The notes beneath the pieces are model-generated. The model was not told where the DNA came from. It ran no database searches and saw only the letters and a program-made list of their open reading frames with translations. This document shows, in pieces, positions 44,973 to 52,106 of a stretch of DNA of 52,106 nt. Position 1 is the stretch's first letter; each line of letters starts with the position of its first letter. The DNA lies in NCBI GenBank assembly GCA_001942185.1, contig MKJV01000115.1, forward strand, positions 1 to 52,106. Direction: 5' to 3'. The translations under genes and the position numbers were made by a program. Source of the DNA: Pseudonocardia sp. CNS-004 (lineage in GTDB: Bacteria; Actinomycetota; Actinomycetes; Mycobacteriales; Pseudonocardiaceae).

Positions 44973-46685
44973 GTGCAGGTCCGCTCCCCCCAGCTGACGT
45001 TCGACGAGCTCGGCACCCCGCTGCGCGAGGTCACGTTCGTCGTGCTCGACCTCGAGACCACGGGCGTGTCCGCCGGCACCGACTCCATCACCGAGATCGG
45101 GGCCGTGAAGGTGTGCGGCGGTGAACGGGTCGGCGAGCTCACCACCCTCGTCGACCCGGCCACCGACCTGGCGCCCGGTGTCGTCGCGCTCACCGGCATC
45201 ACGTCCCGGATGGTCGCGGGCGCGCCCCGGCTGCCGCAGGTGCTGCCGTCGGTGCTGGAGTTCCTGCGCGGTGCCGTGCTGGTGGCGCACAACGCGCCGT
45301 TCGACGCCGGCTTCCTGCGCGCGGCGTGCGAGCGGCACGGGCAGGTGTGGCCGCGCCCGCCGGTGCTGTGCACCGCGCGGCTCGCCCGGGCCGTGCTGCC
45401 CCGCGAGGAGGCACCGAGCGTCCGGCTGGGTGCGCTCGCCGAGCTCTTCGACACGGCCACCCGCCCCACCCACCGGGCCCTCGCCGACGCCCGCGCCACC
45501 GTCGAGGTGCTGCACCGGCTGCTGGAACGCGTCGGCAACCTGGGCGTGCAGAGCCTCGAGGAGCTGCTCGCGCTCTCCCGCGAGTCCGCTCCGCACCGGC
45601 CCACCACCCAGCAACGGCGCAAGCGGGCGCTCGCCGAGAAGGTGCCGTCGGCGCCCGGTGTCTACCTGTTCAAGGGCCCCCGGGACGAGGTGCTCTACGT
45701 CGGCACCAGCGGCGACCTGAAGCGCCGGGTCCGCAGCTACTTCACCTCCGGTGAGCGGCGCAGGCGGGTGCGCGACATGGTCGCGATCGCCGAGCGCGTC
45801 GACACCGTCGTCTGCGCCCACGCGCTGGAGGCCGCCGTGCGTGAGCTGCGGCTCATCGCGGCACACCGCCCCCGCTACAACCGCCGCTCCACCCGGCCGA
45901 ACCACACGTGGTGGGTCGTCCCCACCGCCGAGGCGTTCCCGCGGCTGTCGGTGGTCACCACACCCCGCGACGGCGCGCTGGGGCCGTTCCCGTCCCGGCG
46001 CGCCGCGGCGGCCGCCGTCGACACCGTGCTCGACGTCGTGCCGCTGCGGCCGTGCACCCAGCGCATCCCGGCGAAGGGAGCGTCGGCCGCCCCGTGCGCG
46101 TTGCACGAGATGGGCCGCTGCGCCGCCCCGTGCGCGGGGCTGCAGACACCCGAGGAGTACGCGCCGGCGTCCGCGCGCTCGGCGACCTCGTCGACGGCCG
46201 CGGGGACGCGCCACTGCACACCGCGGCGGCCGAGATCGAGCACTCGCGGCCCGGCAGCGTTTCGAGGTCGCGGCGCGCCGGCGCGACCAGCTCGCGACGC
46301 TGGTCGTCGGCCTCGGCCGGTCCCAGCGGCTCAGCGCGCTCGCCGCGCTGCCCGAGCTCGTGGCGCCCGGCCCGACGGCAGCCGCGGCTGGGAGATCGCC
46401 GTCGTGCGGTACGGGCGGCTCGCCGCGGCGGGTGTCGCCCGCCGCGGTGTCGCCCCGATGCCGGTGATCGACGCGTTGCGGCTCGGCGCCCAGACCGTCC
46501 TGCCCGGCCCGGGCCCGTTGCGCGGCGCGCCCGTCGAGGAGGTGCGGCTGCTGCACCGCTGGTTCACCACCGGCGGCACCCGCCTCGTCGCGAGCGAGCC
46601 TGCGTGGACCGAACCGGCCCGTGGCGCCGGGGTGTGGAGCGCGTGGGCCGACAGGGCGCGCCCGGTCGACGTGGACAGGCACTAG
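44973..46685 (+). CDS. DEDDh exonuclease fused to GIY-YIG (UvrC-like) domain
   Basis: Homologue of Rv2191, a two-domain repair-type nuclease. Residues ~20-190 form a Pol III epsilon-like exonuclease: VVLDLETTGVSAGTDSITEI, LVAHNAPFDAGFLRAACERH and THRALADARATVEVL supply the D, E, D and H ligands. Residues ~225-310 form the GIY-YIG domain: PGVYLFKGPRDEVLYVGTSG and LKRRVRSYFTSGERRRRVRD. A UvrC-like Cys cluster (CTQRIPAKG, CALHEMGRCAAPCAGLQ) follows. From about 46165 to 46385 several indels shift and restore the frame; RQRFEVAARRRDQLATLV, a UVR-like helix, is readable only in another frame. About 570 residues. It probably acts in mismatch or excision repair. Confidence 0.87.
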   Translation: MQVRSPQLTFDELGTPLREVTFVVLDLETTGVSAGTDSITEIGAVKVCGGERVGELTTLVDPATDLAPGVVALTGITSRMVAGAPRLPQVLPSVLEFLRGAVLVAHNAPFDAGFLRAACERHGQVWPRPPVLCTARLARAVLPREEAPSVRLGALAELFDTATRPTHRALADARATVEVLHRLLERVGNLGVQSLEELLALSRESAPHRPTTQQRRKRALAEKVPSAPGVYLFKGPRDEVLYVGTSGDLKRRVRSYFTSGERRRRVRDMVAIAERVDTVVCAHALEAAVRELRLIAAHRPRYNRRSTRPNHTWWVVPTAEAFPRLSVVTTPRDGALGPFPSRRAAAAAVDTVLDVVPLRPCTQRIPAKGASAAPCALHEMGRCAAPCAGLQTPEEYAPASARSATSSTAAGTRHCTPRRPRSSTRGPAAFRGRGAPARPARDAGRRPRPVPAAQRARRAARARGARPDGSRGWEIAVVRYGRLAAAGVARRGVAPMPVIDALRLGAQTVLPGPGPLRGAPVEEVRLLHRWFTTGGTRLVASEPAWTEPARGAGVWSAWADRARPVDVDRH

Positions 46686-46688
46686 GCT
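46683..46688 (+). promoter_or_regulatory. -10 element of the Lrp-type gene, overlapping the upstream stop codon
   Basis: TAGGCT lies seven bases before GTG 46696. Its first three bases are the TAG stop of the exonuclease gene. Confidence 0.5.
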
Positions 46689-46695
46689 GAGCGGT

Positions 46696-46974
46696 GTGAT
46701 CACCGCGATCGTCCTGGTACACACCGCCGCGGACCGCATCCCCGAGACGGCTCAGACCATCGCCGACATCGACGGGGTGTCGGAGGTCTACTCCTGCGCC
46801 GGCGACGTCGACCTGATCGCCGTGGTCAAGGTCGCCGAGCACGAGCAGCTCGCCGACGTGATCGCGGGGCGGCTCAGCAAGGTCGAGGGTGTGCGGCGCA
46901 CCGACACCCACATCGCCTTCCGCTCCTACTCCCGGGCCGACACCGAGGCCACCTTCTCCGTCGGCCTGGACTGA
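46696..46974 (+). CDS. Stand-alone Lrp/AsnC ligand-binding (RAM) domain protein
   Basis: A 92-residue protein with the RAM fold (TAIVLVHTAADRIPETAQTI, YSCAGDVDLIAVVKVAEHEQ, LSKVEGVRRTDTHIAFRSYS) and no helix-turn-helix. Such proteins bind amino acids and may modulate full-length Lrp regulators by mixed assembly. The start is GTG 46696, only seven bases after a -10-like element. It is convergent with trpD. The ligand is unknown. Confidence 0.85.
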   Translation: MITAIVLVHTAADRIPETAQTIADIDGVSEVYSCAGDVDLIAVVKVAEHEQLADVIAGRLSKVEGVRRTDTHIAFRSYSRADTEATFSVGLD

Positions 46975-47013
46975 GACGCCCCCCGCGCCGAACGTCGCCC
47001 GGACCCACGAACA

Positions 47014-47119
47014 CTCACGCTGCCCGTCTCAGCTCACGCAACCCGTCCCCGCTCATACGGCCCGTCGAGCGGTAGCGCCGGCCGACACCGGCAGCGCCAA
47101 CCGACACGGGCAGCGTGAG
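47014..47119. terminator. Long-range 14-bp inverted repeat downstream of the Lrp-type gene
   Basis: CTCACGCTGCCCGT (47014-47027) and ACGGGCAGCGTGAG (47106-47119) are perfect complements. The 78-base interval contains a smaller GCCGGCCGACACCGGC hairpin near 47077-47092. Confidence 0.5.
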
Positions 47120-47147
47120 CTCTCGAGTGCGCCGACCGCGACTCACG

Positions 47148-47249
47148 CGCACCCCGGCCGCGACTCGCGTGCATCGAGAGCGCGACTCGCGGGATGAGGG
47201 GCACCCACCTTCCGCGAGTCGCGCTGTGAGTGCGCGCGAGTCGCGGTCT
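47148..47249. repeat. CGCGACTCGCG repeat cluster at the Lrp / trpD junction
   Basis: Three forward copies (CGCGACTC near 47148, 47170 and 47191) and two reverse copies (GAGTCGCG near 47216 and 47239) occur. The last reverse copy runs into the trpD stop codon (47248-47250). This is the third convergent junction with this repeat. Confidence 0.8.
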
Positions 47250-48293
47250 AACGCTTGTGGGCGGTGGAGACCTCGACCCAGCGGGTCAGGAGGCGGTCGG
47301 CCGCACCCGAGTCGATGGCGGCGGCCGCGCGCTCCAGCGCGGCGGGGAAGGCGTCGGCCAGGCGGGCCGGCGGGCCGTCGAACGCGATCAGCGCGCCCGC
47401 CGCGTTGAGCAGCACGGCGTCGCGGACCGGGCCGGGGCGGCCGGCGACCAGCGCGCGGAACACCTCGGCGTTGTCGGCCGGGCTGCCGCCGCGGAGGTCT
47501 TCGCGGGTGGCGGGCGCGATGCCGAGCGCCGCGGGGTCGACCGTCTCCTGCCGCACCTCGCCGCCGCCGACCACCCATGCCGTGCTGGTGGTCGTGGTGG
47601 TGAGCTCGTCGAGCCCGTCGTCCCCGTGCACCACCAGCGCCGATGCGCCGCGCCCCGCGAACACCTCGGCGAGGACGGGCGCCAGGCGCGGGTCGGCGCA
47701 GCCGACGAGTGCGGCTCCCGGCTGGGCCGGGTTGGTGAGCGGGCCGAGCACGTTCATGGCGGTGGGGATGCCGAGCTCGCGGCGCACCGGGGCGGTGTGG
47801 CGGAAGCTCGGGTGGAACACCGGGGCGAAGCAGAACCCGATGCCCGCCTCGGCGACGCACGCGGCGACGCCGTCGGGCGGGAGGTCGATGGCGACGCCGA
47901 CGGCCTCGAGCACGTCGGCGGCCCCGCTGGAGGACGACGCTGCGCGGTTGCCGTGCTTGACGACCGGCGCACCGGCTGCCGCCACGACCACGGCGGTCAT
48001 CGTGGAGATGTTGACCGTGTGCGCCTGGTCGCCACCGGTGCCGACGACGTCGACGGCCGGGCCCGGCACCTCGACGCGCCGGGCGTGGCGCAGCATGGCC
48101 TCGGCGAGCCCGGCGATCTCGGCGGCCGTCTCCCCCTTCGACCGGAGGCGACCAGGAACCCGGCGAGCTGGGCGGCCGTCGCTTCGGCGGAGAGCACCTG
48201 GTCCATCACCCAGGCGGTGTCCGCGGCGTCGAGGTCCTCGCCGCGGATCAGGCTGCCCAGCAGGCCCCGCCAGGTGTAGCCGCTGTCAGCCAC
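47248..48293 (-). CDS. trpD: Anthranilate phosphoribosyltransferase TrpD
   Basis: TrpD joins anthranilate and PRPP in tryptophan synthesis. The PRPP-binding VVGTGGDQAHTVNISTM, the KHGNRAASSSSGAADVLEAV loop and HPSFRHTAPVRRELGIPTAM are complete. The N-terminal dimer domain (YTWRGLLGSLIRGEDLDAAD) is in another frame, with a break near 48150 that is likely an error (restored: SKGETAAEIAGLAEAMLRHA). The start is GTG 48293, overlapping the end of the receiver gene by eight bases. About 347 residues. It stands alone, away from other trp genes, as in M. tuberculosis (Rv2192c). Confidence 0.93.
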
Positions 48294-48708
48294 GGACGGC
48301 GGGCGCGGCGGAGCGCCGCAGCACGTCGGCCACCGTCTCGGCGGCGGTGAGCGGGTCGAGGGGGTGCACCAGCACCGCGTCGGCCTGCGACCACGTGGCG
48401 AGCCAGCGGTCGTCGCGCCTGCGCACCGTGACGATGATCGGCGGGCAGTCGTCGATCTCGTTCTTGAGCTGGCGGGACAGGCCCATGCCACCGGTGGGCT
48501 GGGCCTCGCCGTCGAGGATGGCGAGGTCGATCCCACCGGCGTCGGCGGCCTGGAGGACCTCGGCAATGCCGCTCACCTCGTGGAAGCGCACGCGCGGGAG
48601 ATCGGGTGCCGGACGCCTGCCGATCGCCGTGGTGATGGCCTCCCGGACCTCGGGGCGGTGGCTGAACACCAGCACGGTCAGGGTCTCGTGCTCGACGGGG
48701 CTGCTCAC
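48286..48708 (-). CDS. Stand-alone response-regulator receiver-like protein
   Basis: About 140 residues resembling a receiver domain: LTVLVFSHRPEVREAITTAI, IDLAILDGEAQPTGGMGLSR with an Asp at the phosphorylation position, and IIVTVRRRDDRWLATWSQAD. The usual acidic pair near the N-terminus is missing (FSHRPEVR in place of VDDE), so it may not be phosphorylated in the normal way. There is no output domain. The start is GTG 48708; it is translationally linked to trpD and divergent from ctaE. A similar gene sits near ctaE in many actinobacteria. Confidence 0.75.
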   Translation of the reverse strand: MSSPVEHETLTVLVFSHRPEVREAITTAIGRRPAPDLPRVRFHEVSGIAEVLQAADAGGIDLAILDGEAQPTGGMGLSRQLKNEIDDCPPIIVTVRRRDDRWLATWSQADAVLVHPLDPLTAAETVADVLRRSAAPAVRG

Positions 48709-48792
48709 GGTGAGGAACTGTAGTGCGACGTGCTCTCCCCGCCCCGTCCCGCCTGCCCCGGGGGTAAAGACGACAGCGTGTAGAAGATGGTC

Positions 48793-48798
48793 CATACT
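48793..48798 (+). promoter_or_regulatory. -10 element for leaderless ctaE transcription
   Basis: CATACT is followed by six bases and GTG 48805. This supports GTG 48805 rather than an in-frame ATG at 48787. Confidence 0.5.
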
Positions 48799-48804
48799 GC
48801 CCGG

Positions 48805-49410
48805 GTGACGACTGCGGCTCCCACCATCAGCGCGCGCATCCACTCGCTGAACCGCCCGAACCTGGTCAGCGTCGGCACCATCGTGTGGCTGTCCAGCGAG
48901 CTGATGTTCTTCGCCGGGCTGTTCGCGATCTACTTCACCGCGCGCGCCCAGAACCCGCCGGATCTGCCGTGGCCGCCGCCGCCGACGCACCTGAACGTGC
49001 CGTACGCCCTGGTCGTGACGATCATCCTGGTGGCGTCCTCGTTCACCTGCCAGTTCGGCGTGTTCGCCGCCGAGCGCGGCGACGTGTTCGGGCTGCGCCG
49101 CTGGTACCTGCTGACGCTGCTCATGGGCACGGCCTTCGTGGTCGGCCAGGGCTACGAGTACTACCAGCTGGTCCACGAGGGCACCACGCTCTCCTCCGAC
49201 GCGTACGGCACGGTCTTCTACCTGGCCACCGGCTTCCACGGCCTGCACGTCACCGGTGGGCTCGTCGCGTTCGTCTACCTGCTGATCCGCACCAAGCTCT
49301 CCAAGTTCACGCCGCAGCAGGCCACCGCCGCGATCGTCGTGTCGTACTACTGGCACTTCGTGGACGTGGTGTGGATCGGCCTGTTCACCGTCATCTACTT
49401 CATCCGCTGA
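48805..49410 (+). CDS. ctaE: Cytochrome c oxidase subunit III CtaE
   Basis: Subunit III of the aa3 terminal oxidase, part of the bc1-aa3 supercomplex in the plasma membrane. An intact 201-residue protein with five membrane helices. VGTIVWLSSELMFFAGLFAI, QGYEYYQLVHEGTTLSSDAY, TGFHGLHVTGGLVAFVYLLI and the C-terminal WHFVDVVWIGLFTVIYFIR are subunit III signatures. GTG 48805 was preferred because a -10 element lies just upstream. It is followed at once by qcrCAB, as in M. tuberculosis. Confidence 0.95.
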   Translation: MTTAAPTISARIHSLNRPNLVSVGTIVWLSSELMFFAGLFAIYFTARAQNPPDLPWPPPPTHLNVPYALVVTIILVASSFTCQFGVFAAERGDVFGLRRWYLLTLLMGTAFVVGQGYEYYQLVHEGTTLSSDAYGTVFYLATGFHGLHVTGGLVAFVYLLIRTKLSKFTPQQATAAIVVSYYWHFVDVVWIGLFTVIYFIR

Positions 49411-49444
49411 TACCGACCGCATTGAGGGCTGGACGACGCCGACG

Positions 49445-50287
49445 ATGACCACCACACCCCCTTCGAGGAAGCCCCGCGGGCCGCGTAGCCGGTTCCGCCG
49501 CCGCGTGGCAGGCGCGCTGGCGCTGGGGATCGGCCTGCTCACCGCGGGTGGCCTGTACACCGCCTTCGCGCCGGAGCCTCAGGTCGCCACCGCGCAGGAG
49601 GGCGACGCCGCGCTCGTGGCGCAGGGCCAGGAGCTCTACGAGAGCCATTGCATCACCTGTCACGGCTCCAACCTGCAGGGCGTGCAGGACCGCGGGCCGA
49701 GCCTCATCGGTGTGGGCGACGCCGCGGCCTACTTCCAGGTGTCGACCGGCCGGATGCCGCTGGCCCGCCAGGAGGCGCAGGCGCTGCGCAAGCCGCCGCT
49801 GCCGCAGTTCGACCCGCACACCGAGGAGGGCGCGGCCAACCTCGATGCACTGGGCGCGTTCATCCAGGCCAACGGCGGCGGGCCGACCCGTCCGAACGTG
49901 GAGGGTCTGGCCCTGCGCGGCGGCGACCCGGCCCGCGGCGGTGAGCTGTTCCGCCTCAACTGCGCGTCCTGCCACAACTTCACCGGGCGCGGCGGTGCGC
50001 TGTCGGCCGGGAAGCTGGCGCCGACGCTGGACCCGGCCACGGAGATGGACGTCTACACGGCGATGCTCACGGGCCCGCAGAACATGCCCAAGTTCTCCGA
50101 CCGGCAGCTCGCGCCGGAGGAGAAGGAGGACATCATCGCCTACGTCATGTCGGTGACGGACGGGAACAACAACCCGGGCGGCAACCCCCTGGGCGGGGTC
50201 GGGCCGGTGTCGGAGGGCCTGGTCGCCTTCATCGTCGGCATCGCCGCAATGGTCGGGTTCGCAATGTGGCTGGGAGCCAAGTCATGA
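49445..50287 (+). CDS. qcrC: Diheme cytochrome c subunit QcrC of the bc1 complex
   Basis: An intact 280-residue protein with an N-terminal helix (VAGALALGIGLLTAGGLYTA), two cytochrome c domains with heme sites CITCHG and CASCHN, and a C-terminal anchor (EGLVAFIVGIAAMVGFAMWL). This diheme form replaces soluble cytochrome c in actinobacteria and passes electrons to the aa3 oxidase. The methionine ligands could be MPLARQEAQA and NMPKFSD. The start is ATG 49445; the stop overlaps the qcrA ATG as ATGA. Confidence 0.96.
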   Translation: MTTTPPSRKPRGPRSRFRRRVAGALALGIGLLTAGGLYTAFAPEPQVATAQEGDAALVAQGQELYESHCITCHGSNLQGVQDRGPSLIGVGDAAAYFQVSTGRMPLARQEAQALRKPPLPQFDPHTEEGAANLDALGAFIQANGGGPTRPNVEGLALRGGDPARGGELFRLNCASCHNFTGRGGALSAGKLAPTLDPATEMDVYTAMLTGPQNMPKFSDRQLAPEEKEDIIAYVMSVTDGNNNPGGNPLGGVGPVSEGLVAFIVGIAAMVGFAMWLGAKS

Positions 50288-51411
50288 CCACGAGCCAGCA
50301 TCCACCGGCCCCGACCGCGGCCGAGGTCGAGGACATGTCCATGGAGGAGCGCGCGCGGCTCGCCGCCACCCTCGATGACGTCGACGTCGTCCACAACCAG
50401 CGCAAGTGGCCGATCCCGGGCACGCGCGCCGAGAAGCGCGCCGAGCGTTCGGTGGCGCTGTGGTTCGCCATCTCGGCGGTGTCCGGGCTGGCGTTCCTCG
50501 GCGCGTTCCTGTTCTGGCCCTTCGAGTACGTGGCGCCCGGCGAGCCCGGCTACCAGCTGTACGCGCTGTACACCCCGATCGTCGGGCTCACGTTCGGTCT
50601 CTCGGTGCTCGCGATCGGCATCGGCGTCATCGCGTACATCAAGAAGTTCTTCCCGGACGAGGTCTCGGTCCAGCAGCGTCACGACGGCGCCTCCGACGAC
50701 GTCTCCCGGCTCACCGTCACCGCGCAGCTGGTGAAGGCGGGCCAGGACACCGACATCGCGCGGCGCAAGCTGATCGCCCGCGCGGCGGGCGGCGCCGCGG
50801 GCGTGCTCGGCCTCGGGCTGGGCATCGCGGCCGTCGCACCGCTGGTGCGCAACCCGTGGAAGGGCGGCGACGAGGCCGCGCTGTGGGTCACCGGCTGGCG
50901 GCCGGTGAACGGTGAGACCGTCTACCTGCGCCGCGACACGGGCGACCCGCACGAGATCTCCCTGGTCCGCCCCGAGGACCAGGACCCCGGCTCGATGGAG
51001 ACGGTGTTCCCGTTCCGGGAGTCGGAGCGGGACGACGAGGAAGCGCTGATCCACAGCCTCCGCGCGTCGGACAACCCGGTCATGCTGATCCGGCTGCGTC
51101 CCGGCACGAACGTCGTGCACCGCGGCGGCCAGGAGAACTTCAACTACGGCGACTACTACGCCTTCTCCAAGATCTGCACGCACCTGGGCTGCCCCACGTC
51201 GCTGTACGAGGCGCAGACCAACCGGATCCTCTGCCCGTGCCACCAGACGCAGTTCCTGGCCACCGAGTACGGCCGGCCGATCTTCGGTCCGGGCACCCGA
51301 CCGCTCCCCCAACTTCCGATTACAGTGAACGACGAGGGCTATCTCGTCGCCACCGGCGATTTCGCCGAGGCCGTCGGCCCGGCCTTCTGGGAGCGGAGGT
51401 ACAACCCGTGA
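50284..51411 (+). CDS. qcrA: Rieske iron-sulfur subunit QcrA of the bc1 complex
   Basis: An intact 375-residue protein with three membrane helices (ALWFAISAVSGLAFLGAFLF, LTFGLSVLAIGIGVIAYI, AAGVLGLGLGIAAVAPLV), the actinobacterial form. The Rieske [2Fe-2S] ligands are in CTHLGCPTS and CPCHQTQF. The double-Arg stretch ARRKLIARAAGG before the third helix fits Tat-dependent insertion. The start ATG overlaps the qcrC stop and its own stop overlaps the qcrB GTG, so all three are translationally coupled. Confidence 0.96.
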   Translation: MTTSQHPPAPTAAEVEDMSMEERARLAATLDDVDVVHNQRKWPIPGTRAEKRAERSVALWFAISAVSGLAFLGAFLFWPFEYVAPGEPGYQLYALYTPIVGLTFGLSVLAIGIGVIAYIKKFFPDEVSVQQRHDGASDDVSRLTVTAQLVKAGQDTDIARRKLIARAAGGAAGVLGLGLGIAAVAPLVRNPWKGGDEAALWVTGWRPVNGETVYLRRDTGDPHEISLVRPEDQDPGSMETVFPFRESERDDEEALIHSLRASDNPVMLIRLRPGTNVVHRGGQENFNYGDYYAFSKICTHLGCPTSLYEAQTNRILCPCHQTQFLATEYGRPIFGPGTRPLPQLPITVNDEGYLVATGDFAEAVGPAFWERRYNP

Positions 51412-52106
51412 GTTCGCTCACCACGCCCACCGGCTCGGGCGGCAACGCGAAGGTGATCGGCGCGCTCGACGAGGTGGACCAGCGCTACCACCCCGCGGCC
51501 GGGATGCGGAAGCAGTTCAACAAGGTCTTCCCGACGCACTGGTCGTTCATGCTCGGTGAGGTCGCGCTCTACAGCTTCATCGTGCTGCTGCTGTCGGGCA
51601 CCTACCTGGGACTGTTCTTCGACCCCTCCATGCAGGAGGTCGTCTACGACGGCCCGTTCGACAACCTGCGCGGCATCCACATGTCCCGCGCGTCGAGAGC
51701 ACCCTGGAGATCTCCTTCGAGGTCCGGGGTGGGCTGTTCGTCCGCCAGGTGCACCACTGGGCGGCGCTGCTGTTCATGGCCGCGATGGTCGTGCACATGT
51801 TCCGCACGTACTTCACCGGCGCCTTCCGCAGCCGCGCGAGGCCAACTGGGTGATCGGCGTGCTGCTGCTGTTCCTCGGGTTCTTCGCCGGGTTCACCGGC
51901 TACTCCATCCCCGACGACCTGCTGTCCGGCACGGGCCTGCGGATCGCCTCCGGGTTCATGCTGGCGGTCCCGGTGGTCGGCACCTGGAGCCACTGGGCGA
52001 TCTTCGGTGGCGAGTTCCCCGGCACCGAGATCATCCCGCGGCTCTACATCGTGCACGTGCTGCTCATCCCGGGCATCCTGCTCGCGCTGATCGCGGTGCA
52101 CGTGGG
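51408..52106 (+). CDS. qcrB: Cytochrome b subunit QcrB of the bc1 complex (5' part)
   Basis: The gene is cut by the window end. GTG 51408 overlaps the qcrA stop. THWSFMLGEVALYSFIVLLL, VRQVHHWAALLFMAAMVVHM (heme-ligating His) and FFAGFTGYSIPDDLLSGTGL (Qo-site region) are diagnostic. Two breaks, near 51690 and 51835, each need one restored base (for example AGGCCGCGCGAG for AGCCGCGCGAG) and are likely errors. Confidence 0.93.
   Translation, partial: MSSLTTPTGSGGNAKVIGALDEVDQRYHPAAGMRKQFNKVFPTHWSFMLGEVALYSFIVLLLSGTYLGLFFDPSMQEVVYDGPFDNLRGIHMSRASRAPWRSPSRSGVGCSSARCTTGRRCCSWPRWSCTCSARTSPAPSAAARGQLGDRRAAAVPRVLRRVHRLLHPRRPAVRHGPADRLRVHAGGPGGRHLEPLGDLRWRVPRHRDHPAALHRARAAHPGHPARADRGARG

Noticed and set aside
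1..52106. tRNA or rRNA genes
   Set aside because: I saw no T-loop signature or cloverleaf-sized intergenic candidate, but a scan with a dedicated program was not possible.

Overview
The window is very GC-rich, densely coded DNA with frequent GTG starts. Its gene order matches the Mycobacterium tuberculosis block that runs from the division and cell-wall (dcw) cluster to the bc1/aa3 oxidase genes (about Rv2155c to Rv2196). A meso-DAP type MurE, mycobacterial lipoglycan genes (MptA, PimB'), DUF3040, DUF6504 and a SAV_6107-type HEPN protein point to a mycolata-related actinomycete. A Pseudonocardiaceae member such as Pseudonocardia is my best guess, by inference only.

Layout. 1-9072 (minus) is the dcw operon mraZ-rsmH-ftsL-ftsI-murE-murF-mraY-murD. 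Divergent from it, 9486-14129 (plus) is a MoxR-DUF58-transglutaminase operon. 14221-20165 holds DUF3040, a methyltransferase, a ParA-like ATPase, a HEPN protein, DUF6504, a GNAT and LppM. 20158-26632 holds metF, idsA, crtI, mptA and crtB, so carotenoid genes flank a lipoglycan mannosyltransferase. 26733-32890 holds an Rv2175c-like DNA-binding protein, PknL, class II DAHP synthase, a 47-residue membrane protein, an RNase AS homologue, a Pro/Thr-rich membrane protein and a PlsC-type acyltransferase. 33110-38054 holds a small membrane protein, a ROK kinase, an ArsA-like ATPase cluster, two SRPBCC proteins and a phosphoesterase. 38147-46974 holds an acyl-CoA synthetase, PimB', an NlpC/P60 hydrolase, a Cys-rich protein, an NYN protein, an exonuclease/GIY-YIG fusion and an Lrp-type RAM protein. 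47248-52106 holds trpD, a receiver protein, ctaE and qcrCAB (qcrB cut by the window end).

The genes centre on the envelope (peptidoglycan precursors, septum, lipoglycans, carotenoids), its regulation (MraZ, PknL) and respiration. About 30 apparent frameshifts, mostly a lost G or C in a short G/C run, interrupt otherwise intact and often essential genes. I treat them as sequence errors and give merged gene spans.

The most interesting material is non-standard. (1) A 74-92 bp repeat family lies directly upstream of murF and of the DUF6504 gene. Its units form chains of mini-ORFs joined by 4-nt NTGA stop/start overlaps, ending exactly on the gene's start codon. (2) Two inverted copies of a roughly 325-bp non-coding element lie at 15849-16175 and 43139-43463. 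(3) A repeat family based on CGCGACTCGCG fills three convergent gene junctions. (4) MraZ-type 10-bp-period boxes lie on both sides of the mraZ/moxR divergent region. (5) A perfect LexA-type palindrome lies upstream of the DUF6504-HEPN genes.
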